A stretch of 64,000 nt of DNA from Rhizobium mesoamericanum STM3625 (lineage in GTDB: Bacteria > Pseudomonadota > Alphaproteobacteria > Rhizobiales > Rhizobiaceae), in the NCBI RefSeq assembly GCF_000312665.1, contig NZ_HF536772.1, forward strand, positions 1,650,867-1,714,866, written 5' to 3'. The notes beneath the pieces are model-generated. The model saw nothing but the letters and a program-made list of their open reading frames with translations, searched no databases and was not told the origin of the DNA. Positions 36,988 to 45,361 of this stretch are shown here, one piece after another. Both the position numbers and the translations under genes were made by a program. Within the stretch, counting starts at the first letter, position 1. The number at the start of each line of letters is the position of its first letter.

Positions 36988-38847
36988 ATGACATTCAAAG
37001 ACAAGCCAAAACGGCCAGGCGGTAAGCCATCTCCGCGCAATGCCGGCCCGAAGTTCGGTGGCAAGCCCGCAAAGGCACTCGTCAAGACTGAGGCGAGCAG
37101 CCTTGCCGAAGGTGACGCCAAGGCCGAGCGCATCTCGAAGGTGATGGCGCGCGCCGGCGTCGCATCGCGTCGCGATATCGAGCGCATGATCATGGACGGC
37201 CGCGTCAAGCTGAACGGCAAGCTCCTCGAGACCCCCGTCGTCAACGTGACGTTGACGGACAGGATCGAAGTGGACGGCATTCCGATCCGTGGCATCGAAC
37301 GCACCAGGCTGTGGCTCTATCACAAGCCAGCCGGCCTGGTGACGACAAACGTGGATCCGGAAGGACGCCCCACTGTTTTCGACAACCTGCCGGATGATCT
37401 GCCGCGCGTCATGTCGATTGGCCGTCTCGACATCAACACCGAAGGCCTGTTGCTTTTGACCAACGATGGGGGCCTTGCCCGCGCGCTGGAATTGCCGACG
37501 ACCGGCTGGCTGCGCCGCTACCGCGTACGCGCCCACGGCGAGATCGACCAGGAGGCGCTCGACAAGCTCAAGGATGGCATTGCCGTGGATGGCGTCCTTT
37601 ATGGCTCGATCGAAGCGACCCTCGACCGTACACAGGGCTCGAACGTCTGGCTCACCATGGGCCTGCGGGAAGGCAAGAACCGCGAAATCAAGAACGTGCT
37701 CGGCGCCCTCGGCCTCGACGTCAATCGTCTGATCCGCATTTCCTATGGTCCGTTCCAGCTCGGCGACCTGCCGGAGCGGGATGTGGTCGAAGTTCGCGGC
37801 CGCACTTTGCGTGACCAGCTGGGCCCGCGCCTGATCGAGGATGCGAAGGCCAATTTCGACGCGCCGATCTACAACTCGCCGGCTGTTGCGGCTGAGGAGG
37901 AACCTGAAGCGAAGCCGGAGCGCCGCGAGCGCCTCCGCAAGCCGGAAGACAAGCGCGAGCGGGCGCTGAGCCGCCTAGACACCAAGCGTGAGGATCGCCA
38001 CGATGACCGTCGCGATGGTGGCCGCAATGACGATGATCGTCCGAAGCGCCCCGCGCTCGGCAGCCGCCGTAACGCCAATGTCTGGATGGCCCCCGGCGCC
38101 CGCCCGCTCGGCGAGAAGGCAGCAGCCAAGGCGGAAAAGAACGCGAAGACCGCCCGCCGACGTGGCGAGACCCCTAATACTGCCAAGCCCGAACATTCTC
38201 ACTACGGCGACGACCGCCCCCGTGTTCAGATAAATCGCGCGAGCGATGACGAGGGCGAATGGATCCGATCCAGTGAGATCGTCCGCAAGTCCAAGGATGA
38301 AGGCGATGACGGCTTCGGCCGCAAGCGCTCCTTCGGGGATCGTCCGGCTCGCGGTGACCGCTCGTTTCGTGACCGTCCGGCGCGCGGCGACAGGCCGCAT
38401 GGCGACCACCCTTCGCGCGGCGAGCGCCCGTTCTCCGACCGCCCTCGCAGCGATCGCAAGCCGCGCGAAGAGGGCGACGAGCGTCCGCGTTCGTTCGGGG
38501 ATCGTCCGGCTCGTGGTGACCGCCCGTTCGGAGACCGTCCTCCGCGTGGCGACCGCCCGTTCGGGGACAAGCCACGTGCCGATCGGCGTCCTCGCGCAGA
38601 GGGAGATGAGCGCCCACGCGCCAAGAGCTTCTCAGGCGAGGCCCGTTCGGAGCGTCCGGCTGGCAAGTCCTTTGGCGACAAGCCGCGCGGCAAGAGCTTC
38701 GGCGGCGGTAAGCCGGGCGCCGGCAAGTCTTTCTCAGGCAAGCCGAAGGGCGACAGGCAGGGCGGCGGTGGCAAGCCTTCGGGCGGGCCGTCGCGGAGTG
38801 GACCGAAAGGAAAGGGAATGACGCGCGGTGCGGATCGTCGGCGGTGA
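36988..38847 (+). CDS. rRNA pseudouridine synthase (RluB/RsuA family) with a long repetitive tail
   Basis: A 619-residue protein. After a basic lead (1-45) come an S4 RNA-binding domain (about 46-95; ISKVMARAGVASRRDIERMI) and the RsuA/RluB catalytic domain (about 100-285). The catalytic Asp is in MSIGRLDINTEGLLLLTNDG, and REGKNREIKNVLGALG is typical. The tail from about residue 300 is low in complexity, rich in Arg, Asp, Gly and Pro, with repeats of the type RPARGDRPFGD and later GKSFG/GKSFSG. Such tails are common on alphaproteobacterial RluB-type enzymes and probably bind RNA. It overlaps the rsmD start by 20 bases. Confidence 0.9.
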   Translation: MTFKDKPKRPGGKPSPRNAGPKFGGKPAKALVKTEASSLAEGDAKAERISKVMARAGVASRRDIERMIMDGRVKLNGKLLETPVVNVTLTDRIEVDGIPIRGIERTRLWLYHKPAGLVTTNVDPEGRPTVFDNLPDDLPRVMSIGRLDINTEGLLLLTNDGGLARALELPTTGWLRRYRVRAHGEIDQEALDKLKDGIAVDGVLYGSIEATLDRTQGSNVWLTMGLREGKNREIKNVLGALGLDVNRLIRISYGPFQLGDLPERDVVEVRGRTLRDQLGPRLIEDAKANFDAPIYNSPAVAAEEEPEAKPERRERLRKPEDKRERALSRLDTKREDRHDDRRDGGRNDDDRPKRPALGSRRNANVWMAPGARPLGEKAAAKAEKNAKTARRRGETPNTAKPEHSHYGDDRPRVQINRASDDEGEWIRSSEIVRKSKDEGDDGFGRKRSFGDRPARGDRSFRDRPARGDRPHGDHPSRGERPFSDRPRSDRKPREEGDERPRSFGDRPARGDRPFGDRPPRGDRPFGDKPRADRRPRAEGDERPRAKSFSGEARSERPAGKSFGDKPRGKSFGGGKPGAGKSFSGKPKGDRQGGGGKPSGGPSRSGPKGKGMTRGADRRR

Positions 38848-39388
38848 GTTTCGCGGACGGCCGCTTGCCGTACCAAAGTCAAGCGACATCCGGCCGACTG
38901 CCGACCGGACGCGTGAGAGCTTGTTCAATATTCTAAGCCACGCCTATCCGGAATGCATCGATAGCACCCGGGTCCTGGATCTCTTTGCCGGCACCGGCGC
39001 GGTCGGGCTCGAAGCTGTTTCCCGAGGTTGTCGCCACGCGCTGTTTGTCGAAAACAGCGTCGAGGGCAGGGGCTTGCTTTGGGAAAACATCGATGCGCTC
39101 GGCCTGCATGGCAGGACGCGCATCCTAAGGCGCGATGCGACCGATCTCGGCAGCGTCGGCAACCTCGAGCCGTTCCAGATGCTGTTTGCCGATCCGCCCT
39201 ATGGCAAGGGCCTTGGCGAAAAGGCCATGGCCGCCGCCGCCAAGGGCGGCTGGCTGCAACCCGGCGCAATCGCGGTGCTTGAGGAACGCGCGGACGTTGC
39301 CGTTTCGATCGACCCTTCCTATCTTTTCCTGGAAAGCCGGATATTCGGCGACACGAAGGTTCATTTCTTCCGTTATCAACCTGAATAG
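38828..39388 (+). CDS. rsmD: 16S rRNA (guanine-966-N2)-methyltransferase
   Basis: A 186-residue SAM-dependent methyltransferase that modifies G966 of 16S rRNA. Signatures are MRIVGGEFRGRPLAVP at the start, RPTADRTRESLFNIL near residue 22, motif I VLDLFAGTGAVGLEAVSRG near 48, and the catalytic MLFADPPYGKG near 118. It starts with GTG at 38828, inside the end of the pseudouridine synthase gene, so translation is likely coupled; both act on ribosomal RNA. Confidence 0.94.
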   Translation: MRIVGGEFRGRPLAVPKSSDIRPTADRTRESLFNILSHAYPECIDSTRVLDLFAGTGAVGLEAVSRGCRHALFVENSVEGRGLLWENIDALGLHGRTRILRRDATDLGSVGNLEPFQMLFADPPYGKGLGEKAMAAAAKGGWLQPGAIAVLEERADVAVSIDPSYLFLESRIFGDTKVHFFRYQPE

Positions 39389-39410
39389 GCGGCGGAAATC
39401 GGGGGGAGCG

Positions 39411-40307
39411 GTGCAGCAGGCAGAGAAGATCGAGACCGAGTTGCCTGCCTCCCGCAACGCCTCGGGCTGTTCGACACCCACGGTCGCAGTTGCCTTCGGC
39501 GGCGGCGGCGCGCGCGGCCTGTCGCACATCCACATCATCGAAACGCTGGATGAGCTCGGCATTCGACCCGTCGCGATTGCGGGCTCCTCGATTGGCTCGA
39601 TCATGGGCGCAGGAATGGCGGCCGGGATGACGGGCGATGCGATCCGCGAGCACGTCATGATGACCGTTGGCAACAAGGCCGCGGTCGTGAGCCGCCTTTG
39701 GGGCCTACGCCCGCAGACCGTGCGCGATGCCGTAGCAAACGGCGTGCGCATTGGACAGTTTAACCTCGAACGGATCCTGAAAGCTTTCCTTCCCGCCGAT
39801 CTGCCGGATCGTTTCGAGGACCTGCCGATTCCGATGATCGTGACGGCAACCGACTACTATGACCAGTGCGAGGTGTTGACGAGCCATGGCGCGCTGTTCC
39901 CGGCGCTGGCCGCTTCGTCGGCGATCCCAGCCGTCTTTATGCCGGTGCGGCTGCAAGGGCGGGTGATGATCGACGGTGGCATCAGCAATCCCGTGCCTTA
40001 CGAATGCCTCATGGACCGGGCCGACATCGTCATAGGCATCGACGTCGTCGGCGCACCGGAAGGCGATGGCACCCATATTCCGAACCGGATGGAAAGCATC
40101 TTCGGGTCCGGGCAGTTGATGATGCAGACCGCGATTTCCCTGAAGTTGCGCCTACAGGCGCCGCACATCTTCCTGCGCCCACCCGTTGGGCGGATCGGCG
40201 TGATGGACTTCCTCAAAGCGCGCCAAGTCCTGTCCATGTCAGTCGGCATCAAGGACGAACTGAAATACGCGCTCGATCGCGAGATCGAAGCGCGGATCGG
40301 CCCTTAG
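39411..40307 (+). CDS. patatin-like phospholipase
   Basis: A 298-residue serine hydrolase of the patatin/RssA family. The oxyanion-hole block is VAFGGGGARGLSHIHIIETL near residue 27, the nucleophile elbow is AIAGSSIGSIMGAGMAAG near 50 (GxSxG), and the catalytic Asp is in MIDGGISNPVPYE near 190 (DGG). No signal peptide is seen, so it acts in the cytoplasm or on the inner face of the membrane. I chose the GTG at 39411, with a GGGGGGAG ribosome site; the frame extends upstream into rsmD. The substrate lipid is unknown. It follows rsmD by 22 bases and may be co-transcribed. Confidence 0.9.
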   Translation: MQQAEKIETELPASRNASGCSTPTVAVAFGGGGARGLSHIHIIETLDELGIRPVAIAGSSIGSIMGAGMAAGMTGDAIREHVMMTVGNKAAVVSRLWGLRPQTVRDAVANGVRIGQFNLERILKAFLPADLPDRFEDLPIPMIVTATDYYDQCEVLTSHGALFPALAASSAIPAVFMPVRLQGRVMIDGGISNPVPYECLMDRADIVIGIDVVGAPEGDGTHIPNRMESIFGSGQLMMQTAISLKLRLQAPHIFLRPPVGRIGVMDFLKARQVLSMSVGIKDELKYALDREIEARIGP

Positions 40308-40322
40308 AGGCTTTGCACAAAA

Positions 40323-40472
40323 CTAGTAGCCGTTAATGCCGGCGCCACGAACCGGGCCAATCCCTGCGGGGGTTGCGTAGGTGGTATTCCCCGCGCCCGA
40401 GCCGGTGGTTGTGCACCCGGAAAGTGCAAGGAGCGCGATGGCGACGGTGGCTAAAAGACAGCGTGGAGGCAT
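40323..40472 (-). CDS. 49-residue lipoprotein
   Basis: A very short gene, below common ORF length limits. It reads MPPRCLLATVAIALLALSGC, a full lipoprotein signal with lipobox ALSGC (Cys20), followed by only 29 residues (TTTGSGAGNTTYATPAG, then IGPVRGAGINGY) and TAG. AGGA lies 7 bases before the ATG. The mature peptide is rich in Gly and Thr. Entericidin-like or other tiny lipoproteins have this shape, but I do not see a family match. The signal, ribosome site and stop agree, so I think it is real. It converges on the patatin gene. Confidence 0.65.
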   Translation of the reverse strand: MPPRCLLATVAIALLALSGCTTTGSGAGNTTYATPAGIGPVRGAGINGY

Positions 40473-40806
40473 GGCATTGTCCTATCATCGAAGACTGCAC
40501 GGGCCTCAGCGGCCAACGCCGGATACTCCCTCAAATCGACGGCATTGGCAACTAGGGGATGTAGCCAATTACCGGCGTATCTCAGGAAGGCCACTGCGAT
40601 CGCCCATTTTGTCGTTTAGGTAACGCAACCAGTCCAGCACAGCAATTGATACTGTCGTGACCGCCGCGAGGAAGGTGAAAAAAGCGATCAGTGCCGAACA
40701 GCTTGTGGAGCCATCCAAGCTTGACTTCGGTTCTGAGCTTCCGCCCGTCCGGTAGAGGTCGCCTTTTACCGTCTGCGCGCGCAGCTATACCAAAGTCTAA
40801 ACCGCT
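40473..40806. other. 334-base stretch with a possible tiny membrane-protein frame
   Basis: No firm gene lies between the 49-residue lipoprotein and the Kef-type antiporter. On the minus strand an open frame ending with TAA at 40569 could start at a TTG at 40718. It would give 49 residues with one hydrophobic helix (ALIAFFTFLAAVTTVSIAVL) and a charged end (DWLRYLNDKMGDR). The TTG has only GAAG as a ribosome site. It may be a small membrane protein, the remains of one, or chance. Confidence 0.3.
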
Positions 40807-42615
40807 CTAAGCGTCGGCTGTAACTTCTGCAGTGCCCGCCAGCGGGTCCTCGTCGAAGTTCGCGGCGCGCTTTGGCTTGACAAGCGGCTCCGGTTTGACC
40901 GGCTGGGAGAAAAGCATGTCGCGGCCGGCCTGCAGTCCTTCCGTGACCTGGAGGACCAGGCGGGCCTCGTCGCGCTTGCGGATATCCTCGCCGATCTCGT
41001 AGGCCTCCGCCTCGCCGACACCCAATGCCTCGAGCGTGCGTCGGCCAAACAGCAGACCGGACTCCAGAGTTTCGCGCAGTTCATAGTCGACGTTGAGGTT
41101 GCGCAGCGCGATCGAGTGGATGCGGTCGTAGGAGCGCACGAAGAGCTTGGCATGTGGATAGTCCGCCTGCACCAGCTCGACGATCTTGTCGGTAATCTCA
41201 CGCTTCTGCGTGCAGACGACGACGATCTTGGCGCGGTCGATGCCGGCGGCCCTGAGCACGTCCTTGCGTGTGCCGTCGCCAAAGTAGATCCGGAAACCGA
41301 AGGAGGAAGCCTGTCGGATGCGATCGGCCGAAAAGTCGATGACGGTTACGGCGCGCCCGCCGGCGAGCAGGATCTGGGCAGCGATCTGCCCGAAACGCGA
41401 GAAGCCGACCATCAGCACATCCGCGCCTGCGCCTTCAAAATCCTCGTCCAGCTGTTCCTCCTCTTTGCCTGAAAGGAGACGCTTGGCCAGCATCGTTCCG
41501 ATCGGGGTGAGCGCCATCGAAAGGGTGACGATGGCGATCAGCAGTGAGGCGGTGCTTGTCGGCATCAGTCCGGCAACACCGGCGGCGGTAAACAGCACAA
41601 AGCCGAATTCGCCGCCTTGCGGCAGGAGGAAAGCGATCCTGATAGCATCGTCGTGCGGCGAGCCTGTTGCGCGGCAGAGAATATAGATCACGAGAGCCTT
41701 CGCGGTCATGATGACGGGCACGGCTACGACAATGAAAAGACCGTTGTCTCTGAGCACTTCCAGTTCAATCGACAGGCCGACCGCGATGAAGAAGATAGCG
41801 AGCAAAACACCACGGAAGGGCTCGATATCGGCTTCCAATTCGTGGCGATAGGAGGACTCAGCAAGCATTACGCCGGAAAGGAAGGCGCCCATCGCCATCG
41901 ACAATCCGGCAAGCTGCATCAGGCTCGCCGACCCCATCACAACAAAGAGGGCGGCGGCAATCATTGCCTCTCTGGCACCTGTGCGGGCGATGATCTGAAA
42001 GAGCGGCGTGAGCAGATAGCGCCCCATGACGATCATCGCAGCGACCGCCGCAATGGCGACCGCGAAGTCAAGCAGAGGCGCTCCACTGCCCTTGCCACCG
42101 TCAAGAATACTGATGAGAGCCAGCAACGGCACGATCGCAAGATCTTGGAAAAGCAGCATTGAGAAGGAGCGTTGCCCGTAGCGGGTGTTCACATCGCCTT
42201 CGTCTTCGAGGATCTGCATCGCAAATGCGGTGGAGGAGAGAGCAAGCCCGAAACCCGCAACGATGCTGCCGCGCCAATCCAGAATTCCGGAAAAATAGGT
42301 CAGCAGTGTAAGCACAAGACCGGTCGCCACCACCTGCGCGGTTCCGAGCCCGAAAATGTCGCGCCGCATCTGCCAGAGGCGCGAAGGCTTCAGCTCCAGC
42401 CCTATGATGAACAGCAGGAAAACGACACCGAGTTCGGCAACGTCGAGGATCTGCTCGCCATCGGTCAACCCGTGAAAGATCGGGCCGATCACGACGCCGG
42501 CAGCGAGATAGCCGAGCACGGTTCCGAGCCCAAGTCGCTTGAAGATCGGTGCCGAAACTACGGCGCCACCGAGCAGCAGGATCGTCTCGGTGAAAAGAGT
42601 ATTAGGCTCTGACAT
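40807..42615 (-). CDS. monovalent cation:proton antiporter (CPA2, KefB/KefC-like)
   Basis: A 602-residue inner-membrane protein. The N-terminal part (about 1-385) has 12-13 helices of the Na+/H+ exchanger fold, with blocks LGTVLGYLAAGVVIGPIFHG near residue 30, GLALSSTAFAMQILEDEGD near 115, and PQGGEFGFVLFTAAGVAGL near 335. It is followed by a TrkA-N/RCK nucleotide-binding domain (about 410-530; DVLMVGFSRFGQIAAQILLA, then VTVIDFSADRIRQASSFGFR). Such proteins export K+ in exchange for H+ and are often gated by glutathione adducts or NAD(H). I chose the ATG at 42615; the frame extends upstream into pmbA. No KefF/KefG ancillary gene is adjacent. Confidence 0.9.
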   Translation of the reverse strand: MSEPNTLFTETILLLGGAVVSAPIFKRLGLGTVLGYLAAGVVIGPIFHGLTDGEQILDVAELGVVFLLFIIGLELKPSRLWQMRRDIFGLGTAQVVATGLVLTLLTYFSGILDWRGSIVAGFGLALSSTAFAMQILEDEGDVNTRYGQRSFSMLLFQDLAIVPLLALISILDGGKGSGAPLLDFAVAIAAVAAMIVMGRYLLTPLFQIIARTGAREAMIAAALFVVMGSASLMQLAGLSMAMGAFLSGVMLAESSYRHELEADIEPFRGVLLAIFFIAVGLSIELEVLRDNGLFIVVAVPVIMTAKALVIYILCRATGSPHDDAIRIAFLLPQGGEFGFVLFTAAGVAGLMPTSTASLLIAIVTLSMALTPIGTMLAKRLLSGKEEEQLDEDFEGAGADVLMVGFSRFGQIAAQILLAGGRAVTVIDFSADRIRQASSFGFRIYFGDGTRKDVLRAAGIDRAKIVVVCTQKREITDKIVELVQADYPHAKLFVRSYDRIHSIALRNLNVDYELRETLESGLLFGRRTLEALGVGEAEAYEIGEDIRKRDEARLVLQVTEGLQAGRDMLFSQPVKPEPLVKPKRAANFDEDPLAGTAEVTADA

Positions 42616-42733
42616 CAGGCGTGTCTCTTTCAAATGCGGGGAGGCATGCAAGCGACGGCAAAAGAATCGATGTGCGCGGCCTTGATGCTTTTGGTAGTGC
42701 ACAATAAATGGAACGCGAAGGAAAGGCCAAATC

Positions 42734-44080
42734 ATGTCCTCAGAAATCGACTCCTCGACGCTTCTTTCCCGCGCAAGCCAACTGATCGATCTGGCAAAGA
42801 AGGCTGGGGCCGACGCCGCAGATGCGGTGGTCGTGCGCTCGCGATCGCAATCTGTCAGCGTGCGCCTCGGTAAGGTCGAGGGAACGGAATCGTCGGAAAG
42901 CGATGATTTCTCGCTGCGCGTTTTCATTGGCAAGCGGGTTGCCAGCGTCTCCGCAAATCCAGGCTTCGATCTTTCTGCGCTGGCCGAACGGGCTGTCGCG
43001 ATGGCCAAGGTATCACCGGAAGACCCATTCGCCTGTCTGGCGGACGAGGACAAACTCGCGAAGTCCTATCCGGATCTTCAGCTTCTCGACACCACCGAGG
43101 TGTCATCCGACCAGCTTCGTGAAGCCGCGCTTGAGGCGGAAGCTGCGGCCCTTGCCGTCAGTGGCGTTACCAATTCGTCTGGCGCCGGGGCTTCGGCCGG
43201 AATGGGCGGCCTTGTGCTCGTGACCTCCCATGGTTTTGAAGGCAGCTACATGGGCTCGCGCTTTGGCCGATCAGTGAGCGTCATCGCGGGCGAAGGCACG
43301 GCCATGGAGCGCGATTATGATTTCGATAGCCGCCTCTATTTTGGCGAACTGGATAACGCCGCCGACATCGGCCGCAGGGCAGGCGAACGCACGGTCAAGC
43401 GCATCAATCCGCGCCAGGTGGATACGGCCAAGGACATCACCGTCGTTTTTGATCCCCGCGTCGCACGTGGCTTCGTTGGGCACATCGCAGGGGCGATCAA
43501 TGGCGCGTCTGTGGCGCGTAAGACGAGCTTCCTGCGCGACAAGATGGGTCAGCAGGTATTGAGATCGGGACTTTCGATCTCGGACGATCCGCTGATCGTC
43601 CGCGGCCCGTCATCGCGCCCCTTCGATGGCGAGGGCGTATCCGGGGAGCGATTGCTGATGATCGAGGACGGTATCCTCAAGCATTGGTTCCTCTCCACCT
43701 CGACGGCCCGCGAAATCGGCATGGAAACCAACGGCCGCGGCGTGCGCGGTGGCAATTCGGTGACGCCGGCTGCGACGAATCTCGCGCTGGAACCCGGCGA
43801 TATCTCGCCGGAGGATCTGATCCGCAGCGTCGGCACTGGCTTCTACGTGACCGAGCTGATCGGCCAGGGCGTCAACATGATCACCGGCGAGTATAGCCGC
43901 GGTGCGACCGGCTTCTGGATCGAGAATGGCGAACTGACCTTTGCTGTGTCCGAAGTGACGATCGCTTCGAATCTCAAGGACATGTTCATGCGGGTCACGC
44001 CTGCAAACGACATCGACCGCAAGTTCGGTGTCGCCGCTCCGACGCTTGCGATCGAAGGAATGACGCTCGCCGGGCGCTGA
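42734..44080 (+). CDS. pmbA: TldE/PmbA family metalloprotease-related protein
   Basis: A 448-residue TldE/PmbA protein. It works with TldD in a heterodimeric peptidase that trims peptides such as modified microcin precursors or CcdA in E. coli. Signatures are GTESSESDDFSLRVFIGKRV near residue 50, GFVGHIAGAINGASVARKTS near 242, FDGEGVSGERLLMIEDGILK near 298 and GFYVTELIGQGVNMITGEYS near 372. It lacks the HExxxH zinc motif, as expected for TldE; tldD is not in the window. It is divergent from the antiporter gene and is followed 16 bases later by the phosphatase-family gene. Confidence 0.93.
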   Translation: MSSEIDSSTLLSRASQLIDLAKKAGADAADAVVVRSRSQSVSVRLGKVEGTESSESDDFSLRVFIGKRVASVSANPGFDLSALAERAVAMAKVSPEDPFACLADEDKLAKSYPDLQLLDTTEVSSDQLREAALEAEAAALAVSGVTNSSGAGASAGMGGLVLVTSHGFEGSYMGSRFGRSVSVIAGEGTAMERDYDFDSRLYFGELDNAADIGRRAGERTVKRINPRQVDTAKDITVVFDPRVARGFVGHIAGAINGASVARKTSFLRDKMGQQVLRSGLSISDDPLIVRGPSSRPFDGEGVSGERLLMIEDGILKHWFLSTSTAREIGMETNGRGVRGGNSVTPAATNLALEPGDISPEDLIRSVGTGFYVTELIGQGVNMITGEYSRGATGFWIENGELTFAVSEVTIASNLKDMFMRVTPANDIDRKFGVAAPTLAIEGMTLAGR

Positions 44081-44096
44081 TAGATTGGATTGCCGA

Positions 44097-44906
44097 ATGA
44101 GCGACGTGAAGACAGCCCTCTGGCGGAGCGATCTGGAACTGATCGCGGATGCTGCCAGGCAAGCCGGCGATGTTGCACTCGGTTATTTCAACCGGTCGCC
44201 AGAAGTCTGGTGGAAGCACGAGGGACGATCGCCCGTTAGTGCCGCCGATTTCGCGGCCAACCAGAAGCTTGAATCCATTCTGCGGGCCGCCCGGCCGGAC
44301 TATGGCTGGCTTTCCGAAGAAACCGAAGACGACGGCAATCGGCTTTCACGGGACACGCTGTTCATCATCGACCCTATCGATGGCACGCGAGCATTCCTAG
44401 CTGGTCTGGAATTGTGGTGCGTCAGTGTTGCGGTCGTGCGCCACGGGCGGCCGGTCGCCGGGGTTCTCTACGCTCCTGCCTTGCAGGAACTCTACGAAGC
44501 GGTCGAGGGCGGCGTGGCCTTGAAGAATGGTCAGCCGATAACCGTATCGACGACACCGCTCGATGCACCTGGGCGTTTTGCGATAGCCGAGGACGTGCTC
44601 AAGGCATTTCCGGAGGCGCTCAAGCATCGCATTGAGCGGGTCAGGCACGTCCCGTCCCTTGCTTACCGCATTGCGATGGTCGCCGACGGGCAGATCGACG
44701 GCACCTTCATCAAGCACAATTCACATGATTGGGACCTCGCCGCGGCCGATTTGATACTCGAGCGGGCTGGCGGCCGGCTTGTTGATCTCCAGGGTGACGC
44801 GCCGCTCTATAACCGCGTCAAGGTCAGCCACGACGAACTTTGCGCCGCCGCTGCGCCGCGACTCTCTGATCTATTAACCGGGATTGGTGAACGTCGAGGC
44901 AGTTGA
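44097..44906 (+). CDS. inositol monophosphatase family protein (CysQ-like)
   Basis: A 269-residue Mg2+-dependent phosphatase of the IMPase/FBPase-like fold. The metal site shows in WLSEETEDD near residue 78, IIDPIDGTRAFLAG near 97 (the DPxDGT motif) and SHDWDLAAADLILERAGG near 206 (the WDxAA motif). It may remove phosphate from 3'-phosphoadenosine 5'-phosphate, inositol phosphate or a sugar phosphate; the family motifs do not decide. I chose the ATG at 44097. It lies between pmbA and the Kdo-transferase block, as is usual in rhizobia as far as I recall. Confidence 0.9.
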   Translation: MSDVKTALWRSDLELIADAARQAGDVALGYFNRSPEVWWKHEGRSPVSAADFAANQKLESILRAARPDYGWLSEETEDDGNRLSRDTLFIIDPIDGTRAFLAGLELWCVSVAVVRHGRPVAGVLYAPALQELYEAVEGGVALKNGQPITVSTTPLDAPGRFAIAEDVLKAFPEALKHRIERVRHVPSLAYRIAMVADGQIDGTFIKHNSHDWDLAAADLILERAGGRLVDLQGDAPLYNRVKVSHDELCAAAAPRLSDLLTGIGERRGS

Positions 44907-44967
44907 CGTTTTCGTCAAAATCCCTCAGATGAAGCGGCGGAGGAGAACAGAGCAGAAAGAGAAGAAA

Positions 44968-45213
44968 ATGACGGAATCCGGCAACAAAAAGCAGCTCTTG
45001 CATCTCGTATTTGGCGGCGAATTGGAAAGCTTGGACGATGTTCAGTTCAGGGACCTCAGGGACCTCGATATCGTAGGCATTTTTCCGGACTATGCCACGG
45101 CATTGACCGCCTGGAAGGCAAAGGCTCAGTCGACTGTGGATAATGCACATATGCGATATTTCATCGTCCACATGCACCGTTTGCTGGACCCGGAAAGCAA
45201 GTCTGCCCAGTAA
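44968..45213 (+). CDS. DUF4170 domain protein
   Basis: An 81-residue protein (MTESGNKKQLLHLVFGGELE at the start) that resembles the alphaproteobacterial DUF4170 family: FPDYATALTAWKAKAQSTVD, then MRYFIVHMHRLLDP near the end. The function is unknown, but the family is typically found just before waaA. I chose the ATG at 44968 because AGAAGAAA precedes it; the frame is open back to 44884. Confidence 0.78.
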   Translation: MTESGNKKQLLHLVFGGELESLDDVQFRDLRDLDIVGIFPDYATALTAWKAKAQSTVDNAHMRYFIVHMHRLLDPESKSAQ

Positions 45214-45361
45214 CTTTCCCGCGGTCACGATTCATCGAGAGCCGTCACCGATCGATTGCCGGACGCATTCTGGACAAACTGATCGGTCATTGCAGGCCGC
45301 AACAACACTTGGGAATTGGGAACGGGTTGATGTCGATCGTTTGTGATCGGAGAATTGGCAG

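Noticed and set aside
38330..38810. Short regular repeats that might be taken for CRISPR or tandem DNA repeats
   Set aside because: They are in-frame coding repeats of the pseudouridine synthase tail; there are no spacers and no cas genes.
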